Of a stretch of DNA of 64,000 bases, positions 1-7,967 are shown piece after piece. Below the pieces are notes generated by a model. It searched no databases, was not told where the DNA came from, and saw only the letters and a list, made by a program, of their open reading frames with translations. Location: positions 7,883 through 71,882 of the forward strand of contig NZ_FNZN01000001.1 in NCBI RefSeq assembly GCF_900109345.1, in the 5' to 3' direction. Positions within the stretch are counted from its first letter, which is position 1, and the number at the start of each line of letters is the position of its first letter. The DNA comes from Maribacter orientalis (lineage in GTDB: Bacteria > Bacteroidota > Bacteroidia > Flavobacteriales > Flavobacteriaceae). The position numbers were made by a program, and so were the translations under genes.

Positions 1-978
1 TACCAAACTGCGGTCTGGAGCGATCAGATCTGCGATTGGGAGATCAACGGTGAGAAGCCCTTGGAGCCTATGACGGAATGCTACGAAACCGCGACATGGA
101 ACGAAGTTACCTGCGAATGGGATATTGAGGGCGTACAACCGGAGATGCCAATGACGCAATGTCAAGAAACAGCTGTCTGGAATGAACTGACGTGTACCTG
201 GGACATTATTGAAAACAATAATGACTGTGGTACTGGAACCATCGACCAATGTGAGACGGCATTCGCTAGATCTGTGGACGAAAATGTCAGGTCATGTTTC
301 ATAGATATACCTAATGTCTCTGGTAACCGATGGGGGTGGACAAATGAATTCCCGTCTACCAATGGAACGTATAACATGGATTTATATGCGGCCGCAGGTC
401 AGTGTACTATTTCTAATGGTGCCCTAGTAGGAAATGTGGAGGTCATTTATACCGATGGTGCTGTAGAAGTAACCGTTTCTACCTTAAGTGGGTATAAAAT
501 GACGGTTGCCCAATTATATGTTGGCACTGAAATTTTACCAACGGATAATAATGGTAGGTTCACCACTGCCCCAGGTCAGTATCCTTATAGCGATACGGTC
601 GAAGGGGACTTTAATACATTTACGTTCGAAAGTGTAAATGTTGGCAATCCGGGCAACTTCTATGTAGTGCTCCATGCCGATGTTTGTCCGAATGTGACAG
701 TACCTAGTAAAACGGCATCGGTCAAACTAGAGCTGACGGCTTATCCTGTACCATTTAAGGATTATATAAATCTTAAAATAGAGTCTCCATTAAATATGAA
801 TGGCACACTATCATTGTATAATGGTATAGGGCAACAACTTCAGGATTTTGGAACATACACCTTAAAGCAAGGGGATAATGATATTAATTTGAATACGGGA
901 GAAATACCTATAGGTTTGTACTTTATCCGAATGACCTCTGTGTATGGCACCGAAACTTTAAAAATTATAAGGAAATAA
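1..978 (+). CDS. T9SS-exported Cys/Trp repeat protein (5' end outside window)
   Basis: The frame is open from base 1, so the start lies upstream of the window. The visible N-terminal part is a row of short repeats of about 27 residues (pattern C-x-ETA-x-W-N-x2-TC-x-WDI); two are complete and one is cut by the edge. About 170 residues with no domain I recognise follow. The C-terminus is a type IX secretion (type A) sorting domain, beginning near AYPVPFKDYINL and ending ETLKIIRK. Known: such domains send proteins through the Bacteroidota T9SS and are removed or used for surface attachment. Inference: a secreted or surface protein; any catalytic part would lie upstream. A strong terminator follows at 1071-1099. 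Function unknown. Confidence 0.85.
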   Translation, partial: YQTAVWSDQICDWEINGEKPLEPMTECYETATWNEVTCEWDIEGVQPEMPMTQCQETAVWNELTCTWDIIENNNDCGTGTIDQCETAFARSVDENVRSCFIDIPNVSGNRWGWTNEFPSTNGTYNMDLYAAAGQCTISNGALVGNVEVIYTDGAVEVTVSTLSGYKMTVAQLYVGTEILPTDNNGRFTTAPGQYPYSDTVEGDFNTFTFESVNVGNPGNFYVVLHADVCPNVTVPSKTASVKLELTAYPVPFKDYINLKIESPLNMNGTLSLYNGIGQQLQDFGTYTLKQGDNDINLNTGEIPIGLYFIRMTSVYGTETLKIIRK

Positions 979-1051
979 TAGAAGTAAATATGGTTCCGAT
1001 AATTTGAAACACATTGGAACCCTATTACAATCGAGAATTGTATAATTTAAA

Positions 1052-1498
1052 ATGTGCATTGATTGCATAGAAAAAGCCACTCATTTGAGTGGCTTTTTTA
1101 ATTATATCACATCTTTATTCAAATTTAATAACCATGATGTGCCAATTGCACATGGTATTGCCGCAACGGAAATAGCCTTTGACCAATTCACAAGCTCCTT
1201 GGTAGTAGCAACACTTGGTGAGTTGAATTCCTTATTGACATCAAGTTCGATTACGCTAAAATTACAGTTATGGCCTAATCCTTCTGTTAAAATGCTTAAT
1301 TTACAATTGTCGAAAACAGATAAAGTAGATAGCTATTCCATTCATGATATGATCGGTAAATTGATTCGCACTATAAAAGCAAATTATAGCTTAAGACAGC
1401 AATTGAATATTGAGGATTTGCAAACAGGGGTCTATATGATTCGAGCTAATGGATCCGATATGGGTAGTGTTACCCTGAAGTTCATTAAAAAGAATTGA
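1052..1498 (+). CDS. Orphan T9SS type A sorting-domain fragment
   Basis: The last 75 or so residues are a clear T9SS type A C-terminal domain (LWPNPSVKMLNL near its start, GVYMIRANG and TLKFIKKN at its end). No cargo domain precedes it. The ATG at 1052 is doubtful because the terminator hairpin at 1071-1099 lies inside the first codons. A GTG at 1139 is the first alternative downstream, and no ATG occurs between there and the sorting domain. I read this as the 3' remnant of a second, deleted T9SS cargo gene that sat in tandem with the repeat protein; a functional mini-protein is less likely because no signal peptide is visible. A terminator follows at 1518-1550. Confidence 0.45.
   Translation: MCIDCIEKATHLSGFFNYITSLFKFNNHDVPIAHGIAATEIAFDQFTSSLVVATLGELNSLLTSSSITLKLQLWPNPSVKMLNLQLSKTDKVDSYSIHDMIGKLIRTIKANYSLRQQLNIEDLQTGVYMIRANGSDMGSVTLKFIKKN
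1071..1099 (+). terminator. Rho-independent terminator of the T9SS repeat protein
   Basis: A near-perfect inverted repeat (core GCCACTCA / TGAGTGGC, loop of two bases) is flanked by an A-run and a T-run, so it can work in both directions. It lies 93 bases after the stop of the repeat-protein gene. Confidence 0.85.
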
Positions 1499-1517
1499 GA
1501 TATTTAGTATAAGTTAC

Positions 1518-1550
1518 AAACCCCTTGGCGCTACTTGTCAAGGGGTTTTA
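1518..1550 (+). terminator. Rho-independent terminator after the sorting-domain fragment
   Basis: Inverted repeat AAACCCCTTG / CAAGGGGTTT with an 11-base loop, followed by a T-rich run. It sits 20 bases after the stop at 1498. Confidence 0.75.
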
Positions 1551-1585
1551 TTTTCTTCTAAATAGGATAGATTTATAATTGAACG

Positions 1586-1620
1586 AAAAAAAAGGAGACC
1601 AATTCTGGTCTCCTTTTTTT
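1586..1620 (-). terminator. Terminator of yebC (bidirectional)
   Basis: The core GGAGACC / GGTCTCC with a 6-base loop is flanked by eight A on one side and T on the other. It lies 22 bases beyond the yebC stop on the minus strand. Confidence 0.85.
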
Positions 1621-1641
1621 ATATCCTAAAAACATATGTAG

Positions 1642-2352
1642 TTACTCTTCCATAGAATGATAAACATTCTGAACATCATCATCTTCTTCTAACTTTTCTA
1701 GAAGTTTTTCTACATCAGCAGCTTCTTCTTCAGATAATGCTTTGGTGACTTGTGGAATTCGTTCAAAACCTGAGGAAAGTATTTCAAGTCCTCTATTTTC
1801 TAATTCTTTTTGTATGGCTCCAAAACTTTCGAATGGGCCGTATATTAAAATACCATCATCATCTACGAAAACTTCTTCTGCACCAAAATCAATCAGTTCT
1901 AATTCTAATTCTTCAGGATCTAAACCTTCTGCAGGAATTCTAAAATTACAGGTATGGTCGAACATGAATTCTACTGAACCCGATGTGCCTAAGTTACCAT
2001 TGCATTTATTAAAATAACTTCTAACATTGGCTACTGTTCTTGTATTATTGTCGGTTGCGGTTTCAACTAGAACGGCAATACCGTGGGGTGCATACCCTTC
2101 AAAAAGTACTTCTTTATAATCTCCAAGGCTTTTATCACTTGCTCTTTTAATAGCACGTTCAACATTGTCTTTAGGCATGTTGACCGACTTGGCATTTTGT
2201 ATAACCGCTCTAAGGCGTGAATTGGAATCTGGATCTGGTCCGCCTTCCTTTACTGCCATTACAATATCTTTGCCGATACGTGTAAAGGCCTTGGACATTG
2301 CTGACCATCTTTTCATTTTACGTGCTTTCCTAAATTCAAAAGCTCTTCCCAT
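1642..2352 (-). CDS. yebC: YebC/PmpR family protein
   Basis: 236 residues, the usual family length. The N-terminus MGRAFEFRKARK and the block EGGPDPDSNSRLR are hallmarks of the family, followed by NMPKDNVERAIKRA and a three-domain alpha/beta body with an acidic tail. Known: YebC proteins were described as DNA-binding regulators, and some members act on the ribosome to relieve stalling at proline-rich stretches. It is a cytoplasmic housekeeping gene transcribed alone between its terminator and a -7-like box at 2369-2376. Which of the two roles applies cannot be read from the sequence. Confidence 0.95.
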   Translation of the reverse strand: MGRAFEFRKARKMKRWSAMSKAFTRIGKDIVMAVKEGGPDPDSNSRLRAVIQNAKSVNMPKDNVERAIKRASDKSLGDYKEVLFEGYAPHGIAVLVETATDNNTRTVANVRSYFNKCNGNLGTSGSVEFMFDHTCNFRIPAEGLDPEELELELIDFGAEEVFVDDDGILIYGPFESFGAIQKELENRGLEILSSGFERIPQVTKALSEEEAADVEKLLEKLEEDDDVQNVYHSMEE

Positions 2353-2368
2353 GGTAAATTATTTTAAA

Positions 2369-2376
2369 CAAATGTA
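2369..2376 (-). promoter_or_regulatory. Candidate -7 box for yebC
   Basis: On the minus strand this reads TACATTTG, an exact match to the Bacteroidota -7 consensus TAnnTTTG, 17 bases upstream of the yebC start. No good TTG -33 box is visible, so the call rests on the -7 box alone. Confidence 0.4.
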
Positions 2377-2453
2377 CAAAAACAAGAGATGTTCAGAAAT
2401 CATTTAAATTACTTCACTGAACACACATATCTTATGATTTGACTTGGTTGTTA

Positions 2454-2750
2454 TTATTCGCTTTCTACTATATCTTCAATTATTCGTGCAAGTACAAAAT
2501 CTTTCTCGGTAACCCCATTTGCATCATGGGTGCTTAAACGAATATTTAAGGTTTTATATACATTGCTCCAATCAGGGTGGTGATTTTGAGCTTCGCATTC
2601 AAAAGCGATGCGTGTCATAACAGAAAAAGCTTCTTTAAAATCTTTAAACTCGAAAGTGGTCTCGATAGCTCCATCCACATATTCCCATCCGTCTAATTGA
2701 CCAAGATAATCTGCTATTTGTTGATCAGTAAATTTTTCTATTTCTTTCAT
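2454..2750 (-). CDS. 4a-hydroxytetrahydrobiopterin dehydratase (pterin carbinolamine dehydratase)
   Basis: 98 residues, the full length of this small family. The signature EAQNHHPDW (residues 53-61) carries the active-site histidines 57 and 58, and a third His lies in STHD near residue 75. Known: the enzyme dehydrates 4a-hydroxytetrahydropterin during cofactor recycling for aromatic amino acid hydroxylases; many bacteria keep it without such a hydroxylase, and none is visible here. It is the last gene of a minus-strand operon, 8 bases after the epimerase-like gene. Confidence 0.93.
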   Translation of the reverse strand: MKEIEKFTDQQIADYLGQLDGWEYVDGAIETTFEFKDFKEAFSVMTRIAFECEAQNHHPDWSNVYKTLNIRLSTHDANGVTEKDFVLARIIEDIVESE

Positions 2751-2758
2751 AATAATTG

Positions 2759-3586
2759 CTAATTAAGGACATGATGATCAATAATATCCTGATATGTATA
2801 TTGTAAATTTTTTGGTAATTTATTGGTTTTGGGCAGTACTGCCAAATAACGATCTTCATTGGTAGTATATACCCTTTTCAATATTGGATTGAAATTACCT
2901 ACCCGTTCTAAAACTTCCTTTATAAAATCTTCATGATGGGTGAGGTCATTACTCCCCAAATGATAAATACCTGTTTTATTTCTATTTATAAGATAATGAA
3001 TTTGCTGCGTTATCTTGTCATCATTTGTAACGTTTAAAATTAAATTTGGAAATACTTCAACAGGTTCATTTTCGATGATAGCTTTTTTCATATTCCGTAT
3101 TCTTGGAGAACTATTTCCAAATACCATAGGAACTCTTAAGATAGCCATTTTCTCTTTTGGTAATCTCAAAAGCATATTTTCAATTCTAATTTTTAGTCGG
3201 CCATATATACTTTCTGATAACGTTTTATCCATCTCATAAGATGGATATTTGCTATAGGCATCGAAAACATTCGCCGATGAAATAAAATAGATTTTGCAAT
3301 CTTGTTTTATAACATATTCCATAATATGCTCGTGAGCTATTATAAGAGCGGCAAAATTACCTCTTAAAGCGGAAATTATCACTTGCGGTTTCACTGATTC
3401 TAAAACCTCAACGATATCATCTTCTTCTAAATTATAATGCACAAATTGTTTATTAGAAGAGAATGAATTTGCTGCGTGACAATAGGTGCCATAGGTGTCA
3501 AAATAATTACAAAGCTCTTTATAAATAGCATTGCCAATGAAGCCGCTACCACCGAGGATCAATATTTTATTATTATCCAAACTCAA
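2759..3586 (-). CDS. SDR-family NAD(P)-dependent sugar-nucleotide reductase/epimerase (RmlD-like)
   Basis: 275 residues. The Rossmann motif GGSGFIG is at residues 12-18 and the catalytic Tyr-x3-Lys at Tyr128/Lys132 (YGRLK). The layout matches extended short-chain dehydrogenases of the dTDP-4-dehydrorhamnose reductase type, somewhat shorter than typical 4,6-dehydratases. The substrate cannot be told from the sequence. Its stop overlaps nothing, but its start overlaps the end of the glutaminase gene by four bases, so translation is probably coupled. Its neighbours are amino acid and one-carbon enzymes rather than cell-envelope genes, so a role in envelope sugar synthesis is not supported by context. 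Confidence 0.8.
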   Translation of the reverse strand: MSLDNNKILILGGSGFIGNAIYKELCNYFDTYGTYCHAANSFSSNKQFVHYNLEEDDIVEVLESVKPQVIISALRGNFAALIIAHEHIMEYVIKQDCKIYFISSANVFDAYSKYPSYEMDKTLSESIYGRLKIRIENMLLRLPKEKMAILRVPMVFGNSSPRIRNMKKAIIENEPVEVFPNLILNVTNDDKITQQIHYLINRNKTGIYHLGSNDLTHHEDFIKEVLERVGNFNPILKRVYTTNEDRYLAVLPKTNKLPKNLQYTYQDIIDHHVLN

Positions 3587-4497
3587 AAAATAGAAAGTTC
3601 AGTTTCTGTTGTCAATCTTTCTAAGGCGAGCATTCCCAATTTTGAATTGCCTTTTTTATTAAGACCTGGTGACCATGTGGCAACACAAAATTTATTAGGC
3701 AACAATGCAACAATGCCACCGCCAACTCCACTTTTACCAGGTAAGCCTACTTCGAAAGCAAACTCACCAGATTCGTCGTAAAAACCACAAGTAAGCATTA
3801 ATGCATTGATACGTTTTACTTGGCCCATAGTAAGAAATGTATTGCCTCTTCTGCAATTACCCCGATTTATAAACATAAAAAAAGTGTTTGCCAATTGTTC
3901 ACAACTCATAGATAATGAGCATTGGTGAAAATAAAAATCTAAAACTATATCTACATCATTTTTTAAATTACCATATGATTTTAAAAGATTGGCAGCGGCG
4001 TAATTTCGAAAGCCTGTTCGTCTTTCAGATTGGGCCACGTCTTCATCATAATCAATAGAATCATCATTTGCAATATTTCTAACAAAAGCTAAAAATTCTT
4101 TCTTCGGGTCTGCTAATTGTGATACCAAAATATCAGCTACAACAATTGCTCCTGGATTAATTAATGGATTTCTCGGAATACCATTCTCTAGCTCCAATAG
4201 TGATAAATGATTGAATGGGTCACCAGATGGTTCAACATCTATTCGCTCCCATATATTTTCTCCAATTAGCCCAAGCGCCATTGAAAGCGTCAAAACTTTT
4301 GATATACTCTGAATTGAAAAACGTTCAGCACCTTTGCCTGCAGAAAAGTGATGTTGTCCGATATCTATCAAATGGATACCGAACTTTTGCATATCTATTT
4401 TCGCTAATTCTGGAATATAGTTAGCTATGGTACCCCTTTCTACAGCGTTATTGGAAGTTTCATTGATGGTATCAAGAACACGTTGAAAGTCTTTCAT
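3583..4497 (-). CDS. glsA: Glutaminase A (serine-dependent)
   Basis: 304 residues, the normal length for bacterial glutaminase. It hydrolyses L-glutamine to glutamate and ammonia in the cytoplasm. The catalytic pair Ser64-x-x-Lys67 lies in QSISK. Further conserved blocks are NPLINPGAI, RNYAAANLLKSYG and the C-terminal PGKSGVGGG. The gene overlaps the downstream reductase by four bases and abuts gcvT by one base, so the four genes form one transcript. The pairing with gcvT suggests a nitrogen or one-carbon link, but this is only inferred from order. Confidence 0.95.
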   Translation of the reverse strand: MKDFQRVLDTINETSNNAVERGTIANYIPELAKIDMQKFGIHLIDIGQHHFSAGKGAERFSIQSISKVLTLSMALGLIGENIWERIDVEPSGDPFNHLSLLELENGIPRNPLINPGAIVVADILVSQLADPKKEFLAFVRNIANDDSIDYDEDVAQSERRTGFRNYAAANLLKSYGNLKNDVDIVLDFYFHQCSLSMSCEQLANTFFMFINRGNCRRGNTFLTMGQVKRINALMLTCGFYDESGEFAFEVGLPGKSGVGGGIVALLPNKFCVATWSPGLNKKGNSKLGMLALERLTTETELSIF

Positions 4498-5582
4498 TAA
4501 TTTTTATAAAATGGTAATTTAACTACTGTAGCCGGTATTACATTCTTGCGAATTTGAATTTGAATTTTACTTCCGATTTCAGAAAAAATTGGAGGTACGT
4601 AGCCCAGACCAATACCAGTTCCCATAGATGGAGACATAGTACCCGAAGTGACAATGCCTATGGTTTTACCATTTCCATCAACTATATCATAACCATGTCT
4701 AGGAATGCCTCGTTCATCTAACTCAAAGGCTACCAATTTACGTTCTGGTCCATGTTTTTTTTCCTTTTCGAGTGCCTCAGAATTGACGAAATCTTTGGTA
4801 AATTTCGTTATCCACCCTAATCCTGCTTCAATAGGTGAAGTTGTATCATCTATATCATTCCCATAAAGGCAATATCCCATTTCTAGACGTAATGTATCTC
4901 TTGCTGCCAATCCGATTGGTTTTATTCCAAAATCTGCTCCGGCTTCAAATACCTTGTCCCAAATTTGTTTTACATCTTCATTCTTGCAATAAATTTCAAA
5001 TCCGCCAGAACCCGTATATCCTGTTGCAGAAATAATAACATGTTCAATGCCGGCAAAATCTGCTACTTCGAAATGATAGAATTTTATAGCTGATAAATCG
5101 ATAGAGGTCAACGGTTGCATAGCTTCAACCGCTTTAGGGCCTTGAATAGCTAATAGGGAATAACCTTCGGATATATTTTTCATATCCGCTTTAAACTCAT
5201 TATTATAGCTTGAAATGTGAGCCCAATCTTTATCAATATTAGAGGCGTTCACAACCAATAGGTATTGCTCTTCTTTGATGCGATAAACAATTAGATCATC
5301 AACTATACCACCTGTCTCATTTGGTAAACAACTATACTGTGCTCTACCAATGGTCAATTTAGATGCATCGTTAGAAGTTACTTTTTGGATCAAGCTTAAT
5401 GCATTTGGACCAGAAATTAAAAATTCTCCCATGTGAGATACATCAAATACACCAACACCTTTGCGTACCGTTTCATGTTCAGCATTCACACCTTCGTACG
5501 AAACAGGCATATTATATCCAGCAAATGGCACCATTTTGGCACCAAGCGATTCATGTGTTTTGGTAAGCGCAGTATTTTTCAT
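4497..5582 (-). CDS. gcvT: Glycine cleavage system T protein (aminomethyltransferase)
   Basis: 361 residues, full length. It transfers the aminomethyl carbon from lipoylated H protein to tetrahydrofolate, releasing ammonia. The N-terminal [13 protein letters not shown] and [10 protein letters not shown] blocks, the folate-site segment [10 protein letters not shown] (residues 91-100) and the late [11 protein letters not shown] motif are all present. It is the first gene of the operon gcvT-glsA-reductase-pterin dehydratase. A promoter-like pair lies at 5605-5632 and gives a very short leader, too short to hold a glycine riboswitch. The other glycine cleavage genes are not in the window. Confidence 0.96.
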   Translation of the reverse strand: MKNTALTKTHESLGAKMVPFAGYNMPVSYEGVNAEHETVRKGVGVFDVSHMGEFLISGPNALSLIQKVTSNDASKLTIGRAQYSCLPNETGGIVDDLIVYRIKEEQYLLVVNASNIDKDWAHISSYNNEFKADMKNISEGYSLLAIQGPKAVEAMQPLTSIDLSAIKFYHFEVADFAGIEHVIISATGYTGSGGFEIYCKNEDVKQIWDKVFEAGADFGIKPIGLAARDTLRLEMGYCLYGNDIDDTTSPIEAGLGWITKFTKDFVNSEALEKEKKHGPERKLVAFELDERGIPRHGYDIVDGNGKTIGIVTSGTMSPSMGTGIGLGYVPPIFSEIGSKIQIQIRKNVIPATVVKLPFYKN

Positions 5583-5604
5583 CTTCTTTTATTTATCGGC
5601 GATA

Positions 5605-5632
5605 CAAATTTATCGAAAATAAATAGAAGCAA
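5605..5632 (-). promoter_or_regulatory. Candidate Bacteroidota promoter for the gcvT operon
   Basis: On the minus strand a TTG (5632-5630) is followed after 17 bases by TAAATTTG (5612-5605), matching TAnnTTTG exactly. It lies about 22 bases before the gcvT start. Confidence 0.5.
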
Positions 5633-5681
5633 TTCTGATAGAACAGCTATTTAGGAAAATATTGTAAACTATATCCCCTAA

Positions 5682-6977
5682 TCAAGAAGTCATAAGAAAT
5701 TCTTTGAGATTCTCGTAGGTAGAAATCTTAGATGATACTTTGGTTTTGCCCATCACCTTTTGTATTTGTGAAGGAATTTCTAGTTTTTCGGACAATGTTT
5801 CTTCCACAATATCCAAGAATTTTACGGGGTGGGCCGTTTCTAAGAATATACCATATGTATTTGGATGTAGTTTTTGATATTTTTTAAGTCCGAGATAACC
5901 TACTGCACCATGTGGGTCAGCGATATATCCATTGATATTATAAATTTCCTTTAACGCTTCTTTTGTTTGTTCATCATTAAAAGAGTAGGACGAAAGATTT
6001 TTTTTCAATGCTTCGAAATCATCTTGAAACAAATGACGAATACGAATGAAGTTACTTGGGTCACCAACATCCATTGCATTAGAAATAGTCGCTGTAGATG
6101 GTTTTGGGGCATACTCTTTTGTCGACATGAATTGTGGTACCGTGTCGTTTACATTTGTAGCCGCAATAAAATGGTTCACCGGCATACCTAAACGTTGCGC
6201 AACCAAACCTGCACATATATTCCCGAAATTACCAGAAGGCACAGAAAAAATAATTTCTTTTCCTTTAGATTTTGCTTGTTTATAGGCGAAAAGGAAGTAA
6301 AAAAGCTGAGGTAACCACCTTGCTACGTTAATTGAGTTGGCCGATGTTAATTTCATGTGTGTCAACAAATCTTTATCCAAGAAGGCATTTTTAACCATGG
6401 CCTGACAATCATCAAAGGTACCGTCGACCTCTAGAGCTGTTATGTTTTGACCTAGTGTTGTAAGTTGGCGTTCTTGTATATCACTAACTTTTCCACTCGG
6501 ATAAAGAATCACAACTTTAACACCTTCAACACCAAGAAAGCCATTTGCAACAGCGCCACCAGTATCACCAGAAGTAGCAACTAATACGGTAACTTCTTGT
6601 TTATTGGACCTTGAAAAATAACCTAAACATTGTGCCATAAATCGGGCGCCTACATCTTTAAAAGCCATTGTAGGACCATGAAAAAGTTCTAATGTGCCAA
6701 TTGAAGGGGTTATTTCTACAATCGGAAATTCAAAATCCAACACCTCTTTCAAAATATCTTTTAAGACATTATCGGGTAAAGTTCCTTCTACGAATTGTCG
6801 AATTGCCGTAAATGCGATTTCTTCGTTGGATTTCTTCTCAATTTCCTCAAAAAAAGAAATGGGTAACGGTTTAATTTCTTCTGGAAAATACAATCCTTTG
6901 TCAGGCGCAATTCCATTAATTACAGCCTTATCAAAAGAAACTTCGGGTGCTTTATTATTTAAACTATAGAATTTCAA
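5682..6977 (-). CDS. thrC: Threonine synthase
   Basis: 431 residues. A PLP enzyme converting O-phosphohomoserine to threonine, the last step of the pathway. The PLP lysine is Lys107 in TMAFKDVGARF; TSGDTGGAVANGF and SVPSGNFGNICAG are the phosphate-binding glycine loops. This is the longer, E. coli-like form that starts with an N-terminal lid (MKFYSLNNKAPEVSF). It is the third gene of thrA-thrB-thrC, 41 bases after thrB, so the operon is complete and in pathway order. Confidence 0.96.
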   Translation of the reverse strand: MKFYSLNNKAPEVSFDKAVINGIAPDKGLYFPEEIKPLPISFFEEIEKKSNEEIAFTAIRQFVEGTLPDNVLKDILKEVLDFEFPIVEITPSIGTLELFHGPTMAFKDVGARFMAQCLGYFSRSNKQEVTVLVATSGDTGGAVANGFLGVEGVKVVILYPSGKVSDIQERQLTTLGQNITALEVDGTFDDCQAMVKNAFLDKDLLTHMKLTSANSINVARWLPQLFYFLFAYKQAKSKGKEIIFSVPSGNFGNICAGLVAQRLGMPVNHFIAATNVNDTVPQFMSTKEYAPKPSTATISNAMDVGDPSNFIRIRHLFQDDFEALKKNLSSYSFNDEQTKEALKEIYNINGYIADPHGAVGYLGLKKYQKLHPNTYGIFLETAHPVKFLDIVEETLSEKLEIPSQIQKVMGKTKVSSKISTYENLKEFLMTS

Positions 6978-7018
6978 GTCGAATGTATTTATCTGTTGTT
7001 ATTGTGATATTTCAAAAA

Positions 7019-7945
7019 TTATAAAGGTTTTACGCCTTCCATATTAATCTTGGAAATATGTATTTCGTAAGCAATGCCAATTTTTTCGTAGACCGATTTC
7101 ATCACTTTCCTAACCTTTAAGGCAGTTTCTTCCCCTTTGCTGAAAGCAAAAATTGATGGTCCTGACCCTGAAATACCCGACCCTAAAGCACCTGCTTCTA
7201 AGGATACTTTTTTAACTTCATCAAAACCGGGTATCAAAATGGAGCGAATTGGTTCTACGATATGGTCTTCTAATGAACGGCCGATCAATTCGTAATCTTC
7301 TTTAAACAAACCAGCTACAAGTCCGCCAACATTTCCCCATTGTTTTATTCCTGTTTCCATTGAAATGGTAGTCTTTAATATTTTTCGAGAATCGGAAGTT
7401 TTTATTTCAATCTGTGGATGTATAATAGTAACATACAACTCAGATGGTGCTGGTATGGTTACAATATCCAATGGATTATAACTACGTACAAGAGTGAAGC
7501 CACCGAATAGGGCAGGGGCTACATTATCGGCATGGGCAACATCACTGGCCAGTCGTTCGCCTTCCATAGCAAATTTCACTAATTCAGTTTTGCTGAATGG
7601 ATTACCTAAAAGATAGTTCATCGCCCAAACAGCACCGGCAGAACTAGCTGCACTACTACCAATACCGCTACCAGGCTTTATTTTTTTATTGATTTCAATT
7701 TCAAAACCGCCATCGTAATCAGCAGCCAATAGAAATGCATTACCAGCAACACCTGCTACATTGTTCAAGGTTTCTTTGGGTAAATTTTGTCCTGAAATTT
7801 TGGTGATTTGAATTCCTTTTTGTGGAATTTTTCTAACAATCATTTCATCACCGACTGAATCTAAGGCAACACCAAGAACATCAAAACCACATGATATATT
7901 TGCTACGGTTGCAGGGCAAAAAACCTTTATTTCGTTTTGGTTCAT
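7019..7945 (-). CDS. thrB: Homoserine kinase
   Basis: 308 residues, a GHMP-family kinase phosphorylating homoserine with ATP in the cytoplasm. The GHMP motif KPGSGIGSSAASSAG begins at about residue 90. The N-terminal PATVANISCGFD and the C-terminal GSGISGSGPSIFA blocks are typical. It lies 22 bases after thrA and 41 bases before thrC; the three genes are surely cotranscribed. Confidence 0.96.
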   Translation of the reverse strand: MNQNEIKVFCPATVANISCGFDVLGVALDSVGDEMIVRKIPQKGIQITKISGQNLPKETLNNVAGVAGNAFLLAADYDGGFEIEINKKIKPGSGIGSSAASSAGAVWAMNYLLGNPFSKTELVKFAMEGERLASDVAHADNVAPALFGGFTLVRSYNPLDIVTIPAPSELYVTIIHPQIEIKTSDSRKILKTTISMETGIKQWGNVGGLVAGLFKEDYELIGRSLEDHIVEPIRSILIPGFDEVKKVSLEAGALGSGISGSGPSIFAFSKGEETALKVRKVMKSVYEKIGIAYEIHISKINMEGVKPL

Positions 7946-7967
7946 TTTAAAAAATGTTTTTTTTATT

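Noticed and set aside
5583..5681. Glycine riboswitch before gcvT
   Set aside because: The gap to thrC is only 99 bases and the promoter candidate leaves a leader of about 15-20 bases, too short for the aptamer.
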